A stretch of 32,240 nt of DNA from Intrasporangium_A sp051961875 (GCF_051961875.1 NZ_JBQCCV010000254.1:1-32240); one strand, 5' to 3'; shown: positions 14,927-22,389, counted from the first letter of the stretch. The notes: a model not told the origin generated them from the sequence alone. Numbers and translations are program-made.

Positions 14927-15292
14927 ATGTCCCTGCCCAGGCCGGCACCCGGCACGCTCAAGTGGTGGATCATCGGCACGATCGGCATCGGTGGCGGGAT
15001 CGCGATCGCGATCTGGTTCGGGCTCTCGGCCTCCCTGGGGGTGCCGACGTGGGAGACGCTGTCCTCGAAGATCGTCGACGACCAGACGGTGACGGTGAAG
15101 TTCCAGGTCACCCGGCCCTCCGGGCAGCCGATCACGTGCCAGGTACGCGCACTCGCGAAGGACTTCTCGACGGTCGGCAGCACCGAGGTCAAGGTGCCGC
15201 AGGCGGGCGGCGACACCTCTGAGGAGAGCGTCACGTTCCGGACGACGACGCGTGCCGTCGCGGGCGAGGTCCGCACCTGCGCCCTGCCCTGA
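14927..15292 (+). CDS. DUF4307 membrane-anchored protein (Rv1081c-like)
   Basis: A 121-residue protein with one membrane helix (about 13-33, WWIIGTIGIGGGIAIAIWFG) followed by an extracytoplasmic beta-rich domain of about 85 residues. That domain holds two cysteines (CQVRALAKDF and the C-terminal TCALP), which could form a disulfide outside the cell. The V-x-F-x-V pattern and the closing R-T-C-x-x-P are typical of DUF4307 proteins found between mca and greA in actinobacteria. The start ATG has GGAG 6 nt upstream. The function is unknown; the position suggests an envelope role. Confidence 0.85.
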   Translation: MSLPRPAPGTLKWWIIGTIGIGGGIAIAIWFGLSASLGVPTWETLSSKIVDDQTVTVKFQVTRPSGQPITCQVRALAKDFSTVGSTEVKVPQAGGDTSEESVTFRTTTRAVAGEVRTCALP

Positions 15293-15402
15293 ACCCGCTC
15301 GGGTCACGCTGACCGGCTGCCGGCCGGCCCGGGCCCCTCACGCTGGTGCTCCCGGGTTCTCGGAACAGGTCTCCTTCAGGTGCGTGTGTTGGGTCCATTT
15401 GT

Positions 15403-15526
15403 TATCCTTGGAGTTCACCAGAGGTCACGACCGGTCACAACCCGCGATCCGGTCGGGGCCTTCCTTGTTTCGGGGCGCCCACGCGAGCACCGCGTGGGCG
15501 CCGTTTCATCCGAGGAGTTGCACATC
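15403..15526 (+). promoter_or_regulatory. greA promoter and leader with terminator-like hairpin
   Basis: TATCCT (15403-15408) is a plausible -10 box, giving a leader of about 110 nt. It contains a perfect 12-bp GC-rich hairpin, stem 15474-15485 with 15491-15502 and a five-base loop AGCAC, followed by GTTTC, then GAGGAG 9 nt before the GTG of greA. A hairpin of this strength followed by a short T-run, inside the leader and before the ribosome-binding site, looks like an attenuator. E. coli greA is known to have early termination in its leader; similarity in sequence is not claimed. Confidence 0.5.
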
Positions 15527-16012
15527 GTGACCGAGACCGCTGCGAGCTTCCTGACTCAGGAGGCCTACGACCGCCTCAAGGCGGAGCTGGAACAGCTGTC
15601 CGGCGAAGGTCGGATCGAGATCGCGCGCAAGATCGAGGAGGCCCGCGAGGAGGGCGACCTCAAGGAGAACGGCGGATACCACGCCGCGCGCGAGGAACAG
15701 GGCAAGATGGAGGCCCGTATCCGGCAGCTGCAGGAGCTGCTCCACAACGCCGTGATCGGCGAGACCCCTCCCGACGACGGCATCGTCGAGCCCGGCATGG
15801 TCGTCACGGTCGAGATGTTCGGCGACGAGGAGACCTTCCTGCTCGGCAACCGTGAGATCGCGGACGACACCGACCTGCAGGTCTTCTCCGAGAAGTCCGC
15901 CATGGGCGCGGCCATCAACGGCAAGAGCGTCGGCGACACGACGTCCTACGAGGCGCCGAACGGCAAGACGATCGAGGTCAAGATCCTCAAGGCGAAGCCC
16001 TACAAGTCCTGA
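15527..16012 (+). CDS. greA: Transcription elongation factor GreA
   Basis: A 161-residue factor that enters the RNA polymerase secondary channel and stimulates cleavage of backtracked transcripts. Seen: N-terminal coiled coil with SFLTQEAYDRLKAELEQL and the acidic tip region EEGDLKENGGYHAAREEQ, then the FKBP-like C-terminal domain (GMVVTVEMFGDEETFLLG to KTIEVKILKAKP). The start is GTG at 15527, with GAGGAG 9 nt upstream and homologues starting at a matching Thr-Glu-Thr. It faces the MutL-type gene tail to tail across a large hairpin. A leader hairpin suggests attenuation or autoregulation. Confidence 0.96.
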   Translation: MTETAASFLTQEAYDRLKAELEQLSGEGRIEIARKIEEAREEGDLKENGGYHAAREEQGKMEARIRQLQELLHNAVIGETPPDDGIVEPGMVVTVEMFGDEETFLLGNREIADDTDLQVFSEKSAMGAAINGKSVGDTTSYEAPNGKTIEVKILKAKPYKS

Positions 16013-16028
16013 GCTCCACCTGACCCGG

Positions 16029-16095
16029 AACACACCGGGTAACCGTCGACACACCGGGTTCCGACCCGGGGGTGTTGTCGATTACCCGGTGTGTT
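16029..16095. terminator. Large symmetric hairpin between greA and the MutL-type gene
   Basis: A 67-nt inverted repeat fills the convergent gap. The outer arms are a perfect 14 bp (AACACACCGGGTAA 16029-16042 with 16082-16095). Inside are TCGACA/TGTCGA (16046-16051 with 16076-16081), CACC/GGTG and GGGT-TCCG-ACCC. TTTC follows on the plus side. The left arm also holds the direct repeat ACACACCGGGT twice. The probable job is a two-way terminator. Confidence 0.7.
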
Positions 16096-16115
16096 TCTGT
16101 ATGTCGGCGCTGCCG

Positions 16116-17453
16116 TCAGATCTGGGCGGCGACGGCGGCGGCGAGGTCCGGCTCGTGCTCGACGAGCAGGCCGGCGACGAACAGCAGGTACTCCGAGTCG
16201 ACGTCTGCGCGGGCCGCCCGGGGCACGCGCCAGCCCCCCGCGTGGTCGGCGAGGACCGAGCCGAGGATCCGCTCGCGGCCCCCGTCGTCGGCGTGCCGGA
16301 GCACTCCCCCGGACCCGACGAGCGTCGTCACGTTGGCAAGCGGCCGCGGCGACTCGGTCGGCTGGGCGGGCCGCGAATGGCGCCGCACCGCCACGAGCGC
16401 CGCCAGCCGGGCGAGCGCGACGTCGAGGCGGCGCTCCCGGTCGTCGGCCGGGACTGCGCCCGGGCACGAGGTCAGCGAAGCCGCATACCTGCGCAGCTCC
16501 TCCCAGCAGAGGACGGACTCGGCGAGCCGCTCGGACTGGGCCGCCTCGATGACCCCCTCGGCGTTCCAGCGCATCCCGAGGTCGCCCTCGACGGTGCGCC
16601 CGTGCCAGAGCGGGGCGACGACGTCCTTGCGCAGGCTGGCGTCCTCGCCTTCGGGGGTGATGACGGAGTAGACGTCGGTCGTCGCGCCGCCGATGTCGAG
16701 CACCATCACGTCGCCGTCGACCTGACCGGCGAGCACCTCGACACCGCGGAGGACGACGTCCGGGGTGGCCCCCTCGACCATGGCACCGAAGGCTGGGTCC
16801 TTCGACAGCCCCTTGCCCCCGATGACGTGCCGCAGGAAGGCCTCCCGGATCGCCGCCCGCGCGGAGTCGGGCGCGATGACGCCGATCTCGGGCAGCACGT
16901 TCCCGGCCAGGATGGTGGGCCGCTGCGTCTCGGCCAGGAGGGTGGCCGCCTCGTCGCGCGCCTCGATGTTGCCGGCGAGCACGATGGGGACCGCGTGCGC
17001 GCCGTGGCCGCCGATCGTGGCCCTGGCGAGCCGGGCCGCGTTGTGGAGCAGCACCTCCGCGTTGCCGCCGTCCGTCCCCCCGACGAGCAGGACGATGTCG
17101 GGACGAGCGGCGCGTAGGCCGCTCACGTCCCTCGTCGTGAGCGTGCCGCTCGCGACGTGGACGACCTTCGCCCCCGCGGAGAGGCCGACCCGGTGGCCCG
17201 CCTGGGCGGTGACGGTCGCCTCGTAGCCGACGACGGCGAGGCGCAGCCCGCCGCCGGCGCTGGAGCAGGCGTGGACGGTCGCGTCCGCGGGCACCCCGAG
17301 GGCCGCGCGGAGGGCGCGGTAGCCGTCGAGGATGTCGCCGCTGCCCTGCGTGCCGGTCGTCGGGGTCGCCGCGGTCCCCTTGACGGTCCCGTCGGCGGCG
17401 ACGAGCGCACCCTTGGTGAACGTCGACCCGAAGTCGACGGCGAGGATCGTCAT
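16116..17453 (-). CDS. MutL/GlmL-family ASKHA ATPase (glutamate mutase accessory type)
   Basis: A 445-residue protein of the MutL family, an ASKHA-fold ATPase thought to reactivate or assemble B12-dependent carbon-skeleton mutases such as glutamate mutase. Seen: VDFGSTFTKGALV (phosphate-1 loop, about 5-17), CSSAGGGLRLAVVG, LLVGGTDGGN, ILAGNVLPEIG, and VLDIGGATTDVYSV (phosphate-2 loop). The start is the ATG at 17453; upstream in-frame codons overlap metB. It lies 22 nt after metB and so probably shares its transcript. No mutase small or large subunit is in the window, so its partner is elsewhere or the gene has another role. It is not the DNA mismatch-repair MutL. Confidence 0.85.
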   Translation of the reverse strand: MTILAVDFGSTFTKGALVAADGTVKGTAATPTTGTQGSGDILDGYRALRAALGVPADATVHACSSAGGGLRLAVVGYEATVTAQAGHRVGLSAGAKVVHVASGTLTTRDVSGLRAARPDIVLLVGGTDGGNAEVLLHNAARLARATIGGHGAHAVPIVLAGNIEARDEAATLLAETQRPTILAGNVLPEIGVIAPDSARAAIREAFLRHVIGGKGLSKDPAFGAMVEGATPDVVLRGVEVLAGQVDGDVMVLDIGGATTDVYSVITPEGEDASLRKDVVAPLWHGRTVEGDLGMRWNAEGVIEAAQSERLAESVLCWEELRRYAASLTSCPGAVPADDRERRLDVALARLAALVAVRRHSRPAQPTESPRPLANVTTLVGSGGVLRHADDGGRERILGSVLADHAGGWRVPRAARADVDSEYLLFVAGLLVEHEPDLAAAVAAQI

Positions 17454-17475
17454 GTCGCGCTCGGCGTGGCGGTGC

Positions 17476-18654
17476 TCAGGCGTGGATGTCGAGCGCCTCG
17501 CGCAGGTCCTCGATGAGGTCATCCACGTCCTCGATGCCGACGGAGAGGCGGATGAGGTCGGCGGGGACCTCGAGCTCGGTCCCGGCGACGCTCGCGTGCG
17601 TCATCCTCGCCGGGTGCTCGATGAGTGACTCGACGCCACCGAGGGACTCGCCGAGGGTCCACAGCTGGACGGCCGCGCAGGCCTTGACCGCGGCGTCCTC
17701 GCCCTTCTTCAGGCGGAAGCTCACCATGCCGCCGAAGCGCTTCATCTGCCGGGCGGCGACCTCGTGGTTCGTGTGAGACGGCAGCCCCGGGTAGAAGACC
17801 TGGGACACGCCCTCCTGGCCGGTGAGGAAGTCGACGACCTTCTCCGCGTTGTCGCAGTGGCGCTCCATCCTCACCGCCAGGGTCTTGAGCCCGCGAAGGG
17901 TGAGCCAGGCGTCGAAGGGTCCTGCAACTCCACCGATGCTGTTCTGGTGGAAGGCAATCCGCTCCTCGGCGTCCTCGAGCCCGGGGACGCTGATCCCGCC
18001 GGCCGTGACGACGATGCCACCGACGACGTCGCTGTGGCCGCCGCTGTACTTGGTCGTGGAGTGCGTGACGACGTCGGCGCCGAGGGCGAGCGGGTTCTGC
18101 AGATAGGCGCTCGCGAAGGTGTTGTCGACGACGAGGACCGCGCCGGCGTCGTGCGCGACCTCGGCGATCGCCTCGATGTCGGCGATGCCGAGGAGCGGGT
18201 TGGTCGGGGTCTCGACCCAGACCATCTTGGTCTTGCCCGGGACGATCGCGGCGCGGACCGCGTCGACGTCGGCGATCTTCGCGATGGAGTGGTCGATGCC
18301 GTGCGGCTTCGCGACCTTGTTGAAGTAGCGGTAGGTGCCGCCGTACGCGTCGCTCGGCACGACGACGTGGTCGCCGGGGACGAGCAGCGACCGGACGAGG
18401 GTGTCCTGCCCGGCGAGGCCGGAGGCGAAGGCGAAGCCCCGGCTGCCGCCCTCCAGGGAGGCGTAGCACTCCTCGAGCGCCGTCCGCGTCGGGTTGGCCG
18501 ACCGGCTGTACTCGTAGCCGCCGCGGAACCCGCCGATGCCGTCCTGCTTGTAGGTCGAGACCTGGTAGATCGGGACGCTGACCGCCCCGGTGGACGCGTC
18601 GGCCGCCTGGCCGGCGTGGATGGCGCGCGTGGAGAAGCCGTGGTCGTCAGACAT
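17476..18654 (-). CDS. metB: Cystathionine gamma-synthase / Cys-Met metabolism PLP enzyme
   Basis: A 392-residue PLP enzyme. It has the gamma-synthase signature GFSTRAIHAGQ at the start, PIYQVSTYKQDG, YEYSRSANPTR, and Lys202 in THSTTKYSGGHSDV as the Schiff-base lysine; ESLGGVESLIEHPA and RLSVGIEDVDDLIEDL close it. The best match in memory is the mycobacterial MetB (Rv1079), beside greA and mca as here. It forms cystathionine from an acylated homoserine and cysteine. The same fold includes cystathionine gamma-lyase, which cannot be excluded. A TAGGCT box 7 nt before the ATG and no Shine-Dalgarno indicate a leaderless transcript. Confidence 0.92.
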   Translation of the reverse strand: MSDDHGFSTRAIHAGQAADASTGAVSVPIYQVSTYKQDGIGGFRGGYEYSRSANPTRTALEECYASLEGGSRGFAFASGLAGQDTLVRSLLVPGDHVVVPSDAYGGTYRYFNKVAKPHGIDHSIAKIADVDAVRAAIVPGKTKMVWVETPTNPLLGIADIEAIAEVAHDAGAVLVVDNTFASAYLQNPLALGADVVTHSTTKYSGGHSDVVGGIVVTAGGISVPGLEDAEERIAFHQNSIGGVAGPFDAWLTLRGLKTLAVRMERHCDNAEKVVDFLTGQEGVSQVFYPGLPSHTNHEVAARQMKRFGGMVSFRLKKGEDAAVKACAAVQLWTLGESLGGVESLIEHPARMTHASVAGTELEVPADLIRLSVGIEDVDDLIEDLREALDIHA

Positions 18655-18661
18655 GGGCGTC

Positions 18662-18667
18662 AGCCTA
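18662..18667 (-). promoter_or_regulatory. -10 box of leaderless metB promoter
   Basis: TAGGCT on the minus strand, 7 nt before the metB ATG, is identical in sequence and spacing to the glmS -10 box. No ribosome-binding site lies between. The 70-bp gap to the upstream GNAT gene leaves room for an independent promoter. Confidence 0.5.
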
Positions 18668-18724
18668 GCCGGGAGACCGTAGGCCGCTGGGCGGGCTCCC
18701 GGCCGGTCCCCACGAGTCGAGGCC

Positions 18725-19738
18725 TCAGGAGACGACCTTCTGCCACTCCCGGCTGTAGCCGTCGACGACATAGCCGAGCTGGCGGTTCACGGCCAGCATG
18801 TGCGTGTTGTCGTCGGCGTTCCATGTGCGGATCGACCTGACGTCGGGCAGCTCGTCCATGAGGCGCAAGGCGGTGGCCGCCTTGAGGCGGGCGCCGAGCC
18901 CGTGGCCGCGGTGCTCCCGGACCACGAGGGTGTCCTGCTGGTAGGCGAGCGTGCCGTCCCCGGTCGGGACGTGGAGGTCGGTGTAGCCGACGAGGTGACC
19001 GGTCGGGACGTGACGTGCGACGCTCACGAGGACCCGCCGACCGCCGGCGCGGATGCTCTCGTGCTGGGCCCGGACCCGGTCGACGTCCCAGACCTCCTCC
19101 TCGGTCTGCAGGTCGCCCAGGGGCGCGTCGGTCGACATGCGGCGTCGGAGCAGGGCCAGGTCGTCGAACCATGCCTGCGGCAGCTCGTCGACGATCGTCT
19201 CGACGAGGTAGGCGTCGGTGCCAGGCCCCTCGACGATCGTCGTGAGCTGGTCACGATCGGCGGGAAGCGCCTGCCTGCTGCGCAGCGTCGTCTGCGCGAT
19301 CGCGTAGCCGCGCGCCTTCGCCCATCCCTCCCGAGTGTCGCTGTCACCGGCTGCCCACTCGGTCTCCGCGAGGATCGTGGTCCGGCCGTTGTCCGCGGCG
19401 ATCCGCTCGGCCTGGTCCAGCAGGGCCGAACCGATGCCCTGTCCCCTCGCTGCCGAGTGGACCGAGAGCCAGAGCATGGCCATGTGATGGTTGTCGTGCA
19501 GGGGCATCATGACCTCGAGGGCGCCGACCACCTCGCCGGCCTGCGACGCGACCAGGGCCACGCGTCGGCGGTCACCCCGACGGTGGAAGGCTCGCATCTC
19601 GGAGACGGTCCAGGAGCTGCCGGTGTCACCGAAGAGCTCCCGCTGGATGCCGTTGTGCACGCCGAGCCAGTGCTCGGTCACCACTTCCTGCGCGGGGTCG
19701 AGGGGGTCGAGAGGCCGGATGTCGAAGTGCTCGCTCAC
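18725..19738 (-). CDS. Tandem GNAT N-acetyltransferase
   Basis: A protein of about 337 residues with two GNAT domains in a row. The first (about 1-165) holds WLSVHSAARGQGIGSALLDQAERIA, a complete acetyl-CoA loop; the second (about 180-337) holds DTLVVREHRGHGLGARLKAATALRL and TWNADDNTHMLAVNRQLGYVV. Both loops keep the Q/R-x-x-G-x-G/A core, so both could bind cofactor. The architecture recalls MshD (mycothiol synthase) but the sequence is not clearly MshD, and the substrate is unknown. The GTG at 19738 is preferred because AAGGA lies 8 nt upstream; an ATG three codons earlier (19747) has no usable ribosome-binding site. A gap of 281 bp to msrA follows on the right. Confidence 0.85.
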   Translation of the reverse strand: MSEHFDIRPLDPLDPAQEVVTEHWLGVHNGIQRELFGDTGSSWTVSEMRAFHRRGDRRRVALVASQAGEVVGALEVMMPLHDNHHMAMLWLSVHSAARGQGIGSALLDQAERIAADNGRTTILAETEWAAGDSDTREGWAKARGYAIAQTTLRSRQALPADRDQLTTIVEGPGTDAYLVETIVDELPQAWFDDLALLRRRMSTDAPLGDLQTEEEVWDVDRVRAQHESIRAGGRRVLVSVARHVPTGHLVGYTDLHVPTGDGTLAYQQDTLVVREHRGHGLGARLKAATALRLMDELPDVRSIRTWNADDNTHMLAVNRQLGYVVDGYSREWQKVVS

Positions 19739-19947
19739 GGCGGACATCCTTGCCAGCGGCCGCTCTCTCGTGCCACCCATTTCCCCGGGCCGATCGCCGC
19801 GCCTAGGCGTCGGCAGGCCCTGGATCGGCCGGCAGCAGGTAGAGGTCGTGCGTCTCCTCGGTGCCGTCGGCTCCCCGTCGTGGACTGGGCCGGCTGAGCC
19901 GAGGCGCACCCCACGCGGGGCGAACGGCGCCGGGGAGGGCGTGGTCA

Positions 19948-19956
19948 GCGGCATAC
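19948..19956 (+). repeat. Intergenic copy of GCGGCATAC upstream of msrA
   Basis: One exact copy of the over-represented 9-mer, followed 20 nt later by a weaker look-alike (ACCGGCGTACGCGACCG, 19979-19995). The two lie in the 281-bp gap (19739-20019) upstream of msrA together with a 7-bp inverted repeat CCGAGCG/CGCTCGG (19967-19973 with 19994-20000). I see no supported gene in this gap. Confidence 0.75.
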
Positions 19957-20019
19957 GTGACGGCTGCCGAGCGTTGGCACCGGCGTACGCGACCGCTCGG
20001 ACGAAGGTGTGACACTGGG

Positions 20020-20727
20020 ATGGTGTTCGGATACGGCAGGAAGACCACGATGCCCGCGCGCGAGGAGGCGCTGCCCGGACGGGCGGAGCGCCCCTATGCC
20101 ATCAACCCGACGCACGTCGTCCTCGGCACCCCGGTCGAGGGGCCGTGGCCGGAAGGATCGGAGGTCATCTTCGTCGGGATGGGCTGCTTCTGGGGCGTCG
20201 AGCGGATCTTCTGGCGCCAGCCGGGGGTCGTCGCGACGGCCGCGGGCTACATGGGCGGCTACACGCCGAACCCGACCTACGAAGAGGTCTGCACCGGAAT
20301 GACCGGCCACGCCGAGATCGTCCGTGTCGTGTACGACACGAAGCAGACGAGCCCCGAGCTGCTGCTCAAGCAGTTCTGGGAGAACCACGACCCGACGACG
20401 GCGAACCGGCAGGGCAACGACGTCGGCACCGGCTACCGGTCGGCGATCTACTGGACGACGCCCGAGCAGGAGCGCGCCGCGATCGCGACCCGCGACGCGT
20501 TCCAGAAGGTGCTGCACGAGCACGGCCACGGCGAGATCACGACCGAGATCCGCTCCGCCGAGGAGGCCGGGCCGTTCTACGTCGCCGAGGACTACCACCA
20601 GGGCTACCTGCACAAGAACCCGATGGGCTACTGCAACCACGGCCCGAACGGCATGACCTGCCCGGTCGGCATCGTCCGCCAGGACGAGGTGCCGAGTCAG
20701 GAGTCGGTGGTGCGCTCCGACGGCTGA
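20020..20727 (+). CDS. msrA: Peptide-methionine (S)-S-oxide reductase MsrA
   Basis: A 235-residue reductase that repairs methionine-S-sulfoxide in oxidised proteins. Seen: GMGCFWGVERIFW with catalytic Cys56, GYMGGYTPNPTYEEVCTGMTGHAEIV, FWENHDPTTANRQGNDVGTGYRSAIY, FYVAEDYHQGYLHKNP and a late YCNHGPNGMTCPVG with possible resolving cysteines. The first 45 residues (GRKTTMPAREEALPGR...) are a longer N-terminus common in actinobacterial MsrA. The start is uncertain by one codon: ATG 20020, or GTG 20023, which stands 6 nt after GACACT and would be leaderless. No Shine-Dalgarno precedes either. Confidence 0.95.
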   Translation: MVFGYGRKTTMPAREEALPGRAERPYAINPTHVVLGTPVEGPWPEGSEVIFVGMGCFWGVERIFWRQPGVVATAAGYMGGYTPNPTYEEVCTGMTGHAEIVRVVYDTKQTSPELLLKQFWENHDPTTANRQGNDVGTGYRSAIYWTTPEQERAAIATRDAFQKVLHEHGHGEITTEIRSAEEAGPFYVAEDYHQGYLHKNPMGYCNHGPNGMTCPVGIVRQDEVPSQESVVRSDG

Positions 20728-20743
20728 GGCGGCGACGCCCCGC

Positions 20744-20774
20744 GGGGGTGCACGTCGGACGGCGTGCCCCCCTT
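20744..20774. terminator. Convergent terminator between msrA and the cyclase-fold gene
   Basis: GGGGG-T-GCACG (20744-20754) pairs with CGTGC-CCCCC (20763-20772) around an eight-base loop, with one bulged T, followed by TT. The hairpin lies 16 nt after the msrA stop and 12 nt from the stop of the opposing gene, so it can serve both. Confidence 0.6.
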
Positions 20775-20785
20775 GGGCGGGAGGG

Positions 20786-21739
20786 TCACGCCCCGTCGTA
20801 CCAGCGCAGCACCCGCAACGCCCGCAGCGTGTTCCAGCGGCTGGGCCTGCCGTCGCCCTCCTCGAGATGGAAGTACATGAGACCCGGGTGGGTGTTCTCG
20901 AGGAGCCAGCGGCCGTCCGCCTGCCGCTTGTCGCGGACCAGCTCGACCGCCTCGGTCAGCCGTGGGTCAGGGGCGGCGCCGGTCGAGCGGAGGTAGTCGA
21001 GGCCCCAGAGGACGTCGTAGTGCCACTGGGTCGGGAACGAGAACGAGAGCCAGTCGCGATCGACCACCTCACCGGTGCTCGCCCGCCGGAAGAGGCTCCG
21101 GGTCAGCAGGTACTCCTCGCCACGCCGACGTGCCTCGCCGACAGCGTGCTCCCCGCCAGCACGCTCGTACTCGAGCAGGCCGTCCAGCACACAGATGGTC
21201 GAGTGGAACGACGACCTGGTCGAGCCGTTCTCGGCCTCACAGTTCCAGCCCCCGTCGGCGAGCTGTTCGCCGAGCAGGCGCTGCACGATGCCGTCGACGG
21301 CCTCACCGAAGTACGCACCGATGGCCACGGTGCCGCCGTTGATGCAGGGTTCGACCTCGCCCTCGAAGAACGGCTGGCCCGCATGCTCCCACCTCGACTG
21401 CTCGCGCACCCCGTCGACGGCCTTGCGCACGCCCGGGTCCGCCCGGTCGACGCCCAGGTCGCGCAACAGCCGCAGCGTCGGCAGCGTGGAGGTCCACGGC
21501 TGCGCGGCGGGGTCCCCCACGACCGGCCCGGAGGGGCGCCAGTCACGGCTGGGGAAGCACGCGCCGCCGGCCCATTGGCCGTCGACCTGCAGGTCGAGCA
21601 GCGCTCTCCCCCAGCCGGTCTCGGCGACCCGGGCACGCTCGGCCGCCACCTCGTGCTCCGGCGCGTCGGTGAGGTCGCGCAGCACCTGCCACCGGATCGC
21701 GGGGTCGCCCTCGAGCAACCACGTCGTCACATCGTCCAT
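20786..21739 (-). CDS. Squalene-cyclase-fold (alpha/alpha barrel) protein of unknown function
   Basis: A 317-residue cytoplasmic protein with the repeat pattern of terpenoid-cyclase/prenyltransferase alpha-alpha barrels: WLLEGDPAIRWQVLRDL, a QVDGQWAGG (Q-W-like) turn, LGEQLADGGWNCEAENGS, and VRDKRQADGRWLLENTHPG. These Q/D-G-x-W turns recur four times. The DxDD acid motif of true squalene-hopene cyclases is not seen and the protein is about half their length, so it is not a squalene cyclase. It may bind a hydrophobic or polysaccharide ligand, but no function can be named. The start has a strong AAGGAGG 7 nt upstream; a palindrome TCCACGTGGA (21756-21765) sits just before it. Confidence 0.75.
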   Translation of the reverse strand: MDDVTTWLLEGDPAIRWQVLRDLTDAPEHEVAAERARVAETGWGRALLDLQVDGQWAGGACFPSRDWRPSGPVVGDPAAQPWTSTLPTLRLLRDLGVDRADPGVRKAVDGVREQSRWEHAGQPFFEGEVEPCINGGTVAIGAYFGEAVDGIVQRLLGEQLADGGWNCEAENGSTRSSFHSTICVLDGLLEYERAGGEHAVGEARRRGEEYLLTRSLFRRASTGEVVDRDWLSFSFPTQWHYDVLWGLDYLRSTGAAPDPRLTEAVELVRDKRQADGRWLLENTHPGLMYFHLEEGDGRPSRWNTLRALRVLRWYDGA

Positions 21740-21894
21740 CGGTCCCCTCCTTCGTTCCACGTGGAGTCGCCCTGACCACGACGCCACGCTAACCACCTTT
21801 CCGGACGAGCCACTTCCGCTTCGGGAGAAGCCCGCGACCGGCGGCTCGCCCGGGCATCACGCCGTTCGGGCAGGCACGCCACGCCCCACGGCCT

Positions 21895-21900
21895 AGGGTG
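21895..21900 (+). promoter_or_regulatory. -10 box of leaderless SRPBCC gene promoter
   Basis: TAGGGT fits TANNNT and lies 5 nt before the ATG at 21906; there is no ribosome-binding site, so the first transcribed base is probably the A of the start codon or next to it. Confidence 0.5.
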
Positions 21901-21905
21901 ACGCC

Positions 21906-22367
21906 ATGCCGAAGGAGTTCAGCGTCAGCCGCTCGATCGAGATCGCCGCTCCCCCGGAGCGGATCACGCCCCTGATCACCGACCTGCACGAGTGGCAGCG
22001 GTGGTCCCCGTGGGAGGACCTCGACCCGGACATGGAGCGCACCTACCAGGGGCCGCAGTCCGGGGTGGGTGCCATCTACGCCTGGCGGGGCAACAGCAAG
22101 GCTGGCTCCGGTCGGATGGAGATCCTCGAGGCGGTCGACACGCATGTCGGCATCGACCTGCTGTTCCAGTCGCCGATGCAGGCGCACAACCGGATCGACT
22201 TCACGATCGTCCCGCACGGCACGACCAGCCGGGTCGAGTGGCTCATGACCGGTCCGCAGAACCTCGTGATGCGCCTGATGAGCCGGTTCTGGTCGATGGA
22301 GAAGATGGTCGCTCCCGACTTCGAGCGCGGCCTGAAGAAGCTCAAGCAGGTGGCCGAGGCATCCTGA
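21906..22367 (+). CDS. SRPBCC (START-like) ligand-binding family protein
   Basis: A 153-residue single-domain protein with the helix-grip pattern: FSVSRSIEIAAPPERITPLITDLHEWQRWSPWE at the start (typical for polyketide cyclase/dehydrase-like SRPBCC proteins), GVGAIYAWRGNSKAGSGRMEIL in the middle, RIDFTIVPHGTTSRVEWLMTG, and a long C-terminal helix (FERGLKKLKQVAEA). Such proteins hold a hydrophobic ligand in a cavity; the ligand is not known. It is convergent with the M13 peptidase gene, leaving a 22-nt gap. Confidence 0.85.
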   Translation: MPKEFSVSRSIEIAAPPERITPLITDLHEWQRWSPWEDLDPDMERTYQGPQSGVGAIYAWRGNSKAGSGRMEILEAVDTHVGIDLLFQSPMQAHNRIDFTIVPHGTTSRVEWLMTGPQNLVMRLMSRFWSMEKMVAPDFERGLKKLKQVAEAS

Positions 22368-22389
22368 CCGAGGCTTCCTGAAGCGTCCG

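Noticed and set aside
16116..17453. DNA mismatch-repair protein MutL
   Set aside because: The sequence has an ASKHA ATPase pattern (VDFGSTFTKG, DIGGATTD) and none of the GHKL motifs of mismatch-repair MutL; it is the unrelated GlmL-type protein with the same name.
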